The notes below the pieces were generated by a model. It had not been told where the DNA came from, searched no databases, and saw nothing but the letters and a program-made list of their open reading frames with translations. Shown here one piece after another: positions 58,611 to 64,000 of a DNA stretch of 64,000 bases. Every line of letters begins with the position of its first letter. Within the stretch, counting starts at the first letter, position 1. The stretch is from Biscogniauxia marginata. Taxonomy: Eukaryota > Ascomycota > Sordariomycetes > Xylariales > Xylariaceae. Made by a program: the position numbers and the translations under genes. Location: positions 62,001-126,000 of the forward strand of contig MU404158.1 in NCBI GenBank assembly GCA_022695795.1. The letters run 5' to 3'.

Positions 58611-61229
58611 ATGTCCCAGGTATCACGGCAGTTCGAATGTAACTTGCCCGGATGTGGGAGAGTCTTCAATCGAAAGGAACATCTGAACCGGCATCTTAAG
58701 TCACATGATCCTCAGCTTCAACACAGATGTCCCATCTGTGGGCGTCGCTACGCACGAAGGCATGCATACTACTAATGACACTTTGATTACCCCTTAATTC
58801 ATAGTTACCAAAAGAAGTACATCGCGATATAGGCTAACTAAGGTGCTTATAGCGACGTATTGAAGCGCCACGTTGAGAACCATCCTCAATATTCCAACTC
58901 AAAGCGCAAGCAGAGGTATATGAGATAGTCCTTGACTGGACCTTTAAATGGGACTAACTGCAAGCTTTAGGTCCTGTGTAGCCTGTCATGACCGGGGAAT
59001 CGAGTGTGATGGCAACTCGCCCTGCTCTCCATGCATTCAAAACTCCTCCGAGTGCACCCGCGTCGTACCGAAATGTCAGCGTGGCATGGATACACCTGTG
59101 AACGTCGATGGCAGGGTCAATGGAGATGGTCAAAGACAAAATGATGGCGAAGCGCTCTTAGCAAATCACTCCGGGAATATAGACTACACTGATAGTCTTG
59201 TGCCTGGAAATATTAATCAAGAGACTATGCTTCAAGGAACCTGGCCTATTCCATTCTCCAATACCGAGCCCGCCGTACATCTCTCGAGTGAGTTTGGTGT
59301 GCAGCATTCGGACCATGCATTCAGTACAACTACATATCCTAGTAGCAATGATTCTGTACCCATCATGGGGGACTCTCCAGTCACGTCAGTCTCTACCAAC
59401 AATAACCAGCATGAAGCTATGTGCAATAATTCGCAAAACACTGCGACAGTGTGGGAGACGTCGAATCAAGATAATACGATAAAACGGGGTGAATATACCC
59501 CCTTTCAGGCAATCGATTCCCTTGGGTTGTATGGAGCTCTTCATAGGGGGTCGCCATCTACCAAGAGACTTGTTGGAGTGTTCTTTTCCGAGATTCATCA
59601 ATACTGGCCCATTCTCCATACACCAAGCTTCGACATGGAGACTGTCTCAGAAGCCTTGCTGGGGGCCATCATCATGCTTGCTAGTTGGCTCGAAGACGGA
59701 CCAGAACATAAGCAGCTTGTTCCCCTTGTCTTTGATGCGGCTTCCCGGTTCCAGCTGGTACGAGACTGGATCTCTTATTCATCCTGCTTATGCTTATATT
59801 AGCTGAATTGTCTCAATAGGACCTGAAGCCGCCCCTGGACCTCTTACAAGCTGCGTTGCTAAGCATAATATACGCAGTCTATCACCTAGTATGACAGTCC
59901 TCGTCAGCTATTCATCTTCAGGTGTTTTATGACTGATGGTGATGATACGTAGAGAGAGGAAGGGATGTTAGCGAGAGCGCTCAATATGAGCGCCGTACTC
60001 ATCTCAACCTGCCGCTATCTCGGCATTTTCAATGGCCTGTATGAGATTGATGATTGTATAGAAGACCAGTTCGCCTTCTGGCGGTCACAAGAGCAGCTCA
60101 ACAGGTACTCCCCAACCCGAAATAAAACCTCCAAACGTCTGATGCCATCCAAACTGATAAATCCATTTCGTACGGTAGGCTTGCATTTACGGTTTTTCGC
60201 ATAGACACCTATCTCAGTATGCTTCTAGACCATCCGCCGTCTATCCGTTACCAGGAGCTCTGCATACCGCTTCCAAAGTCCAACGAGCTTTGGGCGTCCG
60301 CTAACGAGGAAGAGAGACGTCAACTGCAGTGGGACGAACCCGCTGGCCGTGAGAAGGCTCTATTCTCCTTTTTAATCCGCGACGCGCTAGACGACCAGCG
60401 GAAGAGTCGCCTCCCCTACCATCTTCTCGATATGGACCGCCACCTGGGGATCTGCGCGACACAGGACAAGGTGTGGGAAGTTGCTCGGGAAATCCATAGC
60501 TCAAGGTCCGACGAGCTGTGGTCGCGGGTCGATCCCGAAGAGAGGACAACCCCTCACTACACGCGCTTCCGCCAATGGCACGACGAGGTGAAGATGGACT
60601 GCGAGCTCCGCGAAGATTTCCCCTACATCTGTCAGCCCGGAGACGATGGCAACACGTTCTGTGCCTTAACACTCATGCTGTGGCACATGTCGTCCGTGAA
60701 GATGCACGCCCCTCTCAACACCATCCGCGTCCAGGGGTTCTACTACAAGTCCCTCCCGGGCGCGTCGGTGCCCACGCGCACGCGTCGATCCCATCTTCTC
60801 GGCTGGACAACGACTGGGTGCCCGCGCCGGGCTCTGTGGAACGCCGCCCAGATAGCTGGCATCTTCATGGTGGAGTCGGGAAAGCCCGGTGGCAGGTCCC
60901 GCATCCGGCTTAACCCTCTGGCGATCGCCGCCGCCCTCATGAGCGCCGTTGTTACCTGTGTGTACGCCTTCCACATCCGCGCGTGCGCCGCCTGCACCGG
61001 TAGCCAGCCGGGCTTCTCAGTCGACCTAATCAACGCGACGGAGGACGATCCAGACCTAGCGAACTGGCTCGCGACCAGCCAAGGCCTGCCTTTGTGGGGC
61101 GCTAACAGAATCCCCGTGTGTAAGTGTCGGGTCGGAGAGCTGGCAGCGTGGTTCCAGGCCGCGCTCGCGGGGGATAAATCGGCGGAGATGGAGCTTGTGC
61201 TGTTTCTCGCGGAGTTAAATAGGGAATAG
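58611..61229 (+). CDS. transcription factor with two C2H2 fingers plus Zn2Cys6 and fungal-specific domain
   Basis: Six exons, 58611-58759, 58853-58915, 58971-59757, 59820-59888, 59953-60104 and 60179-61229, give 756 aa. Finger 1 is C10-x4-C15-x12-H28-x3-H32. Finger 2 is C40-x2-C43-x12-H56-x3-H60 and is completed only if intron 1 (58760-58852) is spliced with a GC donor (AG|GCATGC) and TAG acceptor; otherwise a stop follows in frame. A Zn2Cys6 cluster follows at about residues 72-99: C-x2-C-x6-C-x5-C-x2-C-x6-C, in SCVACHDRGIECDGNSPC. After a Ser/Asn-rich linker, the fungal transcription-factor domain includes FFSEIHQYWPILHTPSF and AFTVFRIDTYLSMLLDHPPSIR. The target is unknown. It neighbours an NmrA-like gene. 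The last exon is GC-richer than the first five, and some of its 3' boundary choices are less certain. Confidence 0.85.
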
Positions 61230-62329
61230 GGAATTTGTATATGAGATTATCTGGATTATCATGATAGTTAACTAGAAGGCGTCAGTGTTTACTTGCTTAA
61301 TTCTGCTCATCTGAACTACAGTAGCCAATTGATGGCGAGGGATCTCTTGGCATAACACTCCTTGATCGAGACAAGGACAAGCGCAAGTATCCCAGTATCA
61401 CAGCACGCACTCTCTAGAACTCATGTACCACTACGTACCCCTGATTAATATAGAAAGGATGGTATTGAAGCCCCTTGATACTCCATTCAGCTGCTTACAT
61501 CCGCTTGCTAGCATCATGGGGCATGTGAGTCTCGAAGCACCCATACACATATGGATGACACCCACTGTATGATATATATATATAGACATATATGAACTTT
61601 TGTATATTACGAGGCTCTATTAAGATAACATTCATCAAGGAGTTCAAATACCTGAGCTGTGCTAGTAGTCAAGGGTCTTGAATACTAAACAATCAAGATA
61701 TAGCTACACCTTACCTACACGTACCAGCCTACCTGATTTGACTAGCACTAACAAAGGCAATTTACTGTAATAAGCCCGGCATTTTAGCGGATCTTCTTGC
61801 GAGGTTCTATTCATATACCAATACAGCCAACGGCTGTAGACCACCGGGAATTTTTCGATCTTTCGATCTGATATCAATAACATTTAAGTTTCTCATAGAG
61901 GCACCACATTAGCGAGGCTACATATTAGGTCTCTATTTGCTTGGATGAATATGGCCCAGAAGCGGCCGGGTTCGTGGTCTCTGAATAGCCACAGCTAGAA
62001 AGAATACGCTTTAAACGCATCTCATATCCCTTTTCTTCCCCCCTTTCACCCTTTCACCCGTATAGCAGAATGTCTTCGTCTTCGTACAAACAAGCAGCTA
62101 GTGTCCAACATAGCCTAGACACAAGAGACCTAGATCTATCGCTTCCTAGGCTAGCTAGGTCGCTGTTGTAAAGACACTTTTGCATTATCCCGTAACAACA
62201 TCATGCACCAGACTCCATACGTCCTAGACCTAATTCGTCACGCACTAGCTCATTCTTTTTAGATTAACAAAATCGCCCCCAGGAATATTTGAACTGTGTG
62301 ATTATGGGAAATTGGCGAAATAATCATAA
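61230..62329. other. convergent spacer
   Basis: 3' flanks of the transcription factor (+) and eIF2A (-). Short AT repeats occur near 61572-61586; CTAGG units near 62145-62160. No gene is supported. Confidence 0.4.
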
Positions 62330-64000
62330 TCAATGACCCTCTTTTTCCATGGTCTCGAGCTCCTTTACCACAGATGATTTGGTTGCGATCTTCTTCATCT
62401 GAGTATCCTCGAGCTTCTCGCCACCGGCAAGGCGCATCTCAAGATCCTCAATGGCACGGATCTTTTTCTGCAAGCTACGCAGCTTCTTTGACGCGGGGTT
62501 CTGATTACCAGGCGACAAGATAGAATCCGAATCCGGTGGGTGGGATGTCTGAACTTGAAGAGGTGCAGCTGCTTGTCCAGCATGTCCATCATGTCCAGTA
62601 TGCCCATTTGGCTGTGTGCTGCTACGATTACGGCCAAGGTTATTACCTCCCTGGGCGTTATTTCGTGAGCGACTTCGGTGATGTCTGTGGTGGTTCTGTT
62701 GATGGCCGCGACGTTCAGGGCTGCGTCCCTCATTTCCAGAGCTAGGACCATGCTCCTGACCGGGAGGCGCCAACCCACCGGCGTTCTTATTCTCAGCTTC
62801 CTTGGCCTTTTTGTTGTTTCGCTTCTTCTTGTTCTTCAGTGCAGCCTTAGACAGGCTGTCGTCACCATTAGCTCCTAGGACTTCTGCCGGATTAGCACCG
62901 GGAGCAGTGCGGCCGGCAGAGTCAGCAAGCTCAGCACCGGGCACTTGGCGACGGGGCCTCCCGAACCCGTTTGGACCCACGTTAGGAGTGCCGTTGCTCA
63001 TCACATGAGCGGCGCCGCCTTCGTCCTCACGCCTGAAATGAAGCGGCGTAACCATGCCTCGAGCACCGGGAGGTCGATATGCACCAACAGGCTTCGACGG
63101 AGTCTTGACAGTTCCCAGGTACGCAAGGGCGGAAGCATGTGGAGTAGGCACGGGGTTCAATGGATCGTCCTGAGGAAGGTTCTCCGGTAGAACTGGTCTC
63201 CATGCTACACTGTACAGCTCCACCATATCTTCATTGTACATGATACCTCCTCCAACGTGCCAAAGCTTTACACCATTATCAACGCGGAGCCGTGGCGAGG
63301 TAGTTGCTGTCATTATGTACCGGCTGTCAGGACTCCACTGACACACGCTCGGGTTACCGCTATCGATCGTGCAGACCTTTCGATTATCCTTCTCAAGGTC
63401 GTACACATCAATCTGACCAGTGAGGTTACCAAACCCTGCAACCAATGCGAACCGACCAGTTGGTGAGAAGATGATGGTGTTACGGGGACTAATGGGGAAG
63501 GAATGGGTGGCCGCTCCACGATGATTGAAGATAGTGGTCTTCGCTGGCATATAGCCGTAGATGACCCCGAACTCTTTTCCGTTTGGCGACCAGGAAACAT
63601 CGTGGATAGGCCCCTCCTTGTCGAGAGTTATACGAGCATCGAGAGACCCATTAGCGCTGAGAAGGTATAGGTTCGTTTCGCCGTAGTAACTCTTGTTCGA
63701 CTTGTCCACATCTGTTTGTGCCAGCACAATCAGGCTCGTACCCAAGCTGTTCCACTTCAGCTGGACCTTATCGCTCTTGTAGAAGGTCTTCTGAGAGATG
63801 GGCGACTTGAATTGGGGGACGTTGAAGACCTTGACCGCCGCCGGTTGACCCTGCACCAATGGTATTAGCTAAGAGACGCGCCACGTAGGGCATAAAGGCC
63901 ACGGGGGAGGGGGATGTCGACTTACCTTGCGCTCTGGGATAAAGACCGCAACATTATGGCTCTGGCCTGGGGCAATGGCGAAATCAGTTACGCCTTCGAC
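62330..64000 (-). CDS. eukaryotic translation initiation factor 2A (3' part)
   Basis: eIF2A is a WD-repeat protein that binds initiator tRNA and 40S subunits under conditions of alternative initiation. The window holds the last exon, 62330-63850 (507 codons with stop), a 75 nt intron (63851-63925, donor GTAAGT), and 25 codons of the previous exon, 63926-64000, reading EGVTDFAIAPGQSHNVAVFIPERK. The beta-propeller blades are recognisable in GPIHDVSWSPNGKEFGVIYGYMPAK, RNTIIFSPTGRFALVAGFGNLTGQIDVYDL and CQWSPDSRYIMTATTSPRLRVDNGVK. After the propeller comes YRPPGARG, then a basic, His/Asn-rich linker and a C-terminal coiled coil (KKLRSLQKKIRAIEDLEMR). The 5' end lies outside the window. Confidence 0.93.

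Overview
The window reads as nuclear DNA of a filamentous ascomycete (Pezizomycotina, most likely Sordariomycetes). Evidence: short 53-135 nt spliceosomal introns with GTRNGT-like donors, CTAAC-like branch points and YAG acceptors; fungal-only families (SKN7-type HSF/response regulator, AA9 polysaccharide monooxygenase, Zn2Cys6 factor, Ubp2, fungal MFS drug transporter); and long gene-poor spacers dotted with TAGG/CCTA microsatellites. No rRNA, CRISPR or bacterial-style operon was seen. The genus cannot be fixed from the sequence alone.

Layout. 0.5-0.8 kb: a small Cys-containing conserved protein gene (-). 1.7-2.4 kb: a broken kinase-like fragment followed by a tRNA-derived, probably Pol III-type element. 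3.3-8.2 kb: the divergent pair MSH2 (-) and TRM10 (+). 9.9-10.2 kb: a two-exon gene for a tiny secreted cysteine-rich peptide precursor. 11.2-13.6 kb: eIF2B-epsilon (-). 18.5-20.8 kb: SKN7-type regulator (-), isolated in gene-poor DNA. 27.0-28.8 kb: DNA primase small subunit (+). 29.8-34.1 kb: a HAD/RNA-repair-like protein (-), a DUF167/YggU protein (+) and a Tim17-family complex I subunit (-). 35.9-39.9 kb: Ubp2-like deubiquitinase (+). 40.3-42.4 kb: MFS transporter (-). 46.3-47.2 kb: a Ser/Thr/His-rich protein (-). 48.8-50.6 kb: cytochrome b5/acyl-CoA dehydrogenase fusion (-). 52.3-53.4 kb: AA9 LPMO (-). 54-56.3 kb: decayed DNA including a calcineurin-like phosphoesterase pseudogene. 56.7-61.2 kb: a divergent pair, an NmrA-like reductase (-) and a C2H2 + Zn2Cys6 transcription factor (+). 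62.3-64 kb: 3' part of eIF2A (-), running off the window.

The intact genes are mostly housekeeping (mismatch repair, replication priming, translation initiation, tRNA methylation, respiration, deubiquitination). Accessory functions (LPMO, secreted peptide, NmrA/TF pair, MFS pump) sit beside or inside decayed, gene-poor stretches. Two DNA-metabolism genes, MSH2 and the primase subunit, both carry clusters of ACGCG (MBF-type) motifs upstream, suggesting shared G1/S control. Exon coordinates were worked out by hand from reading frame, splice consensus and family fit; they are predictions without transcript data.
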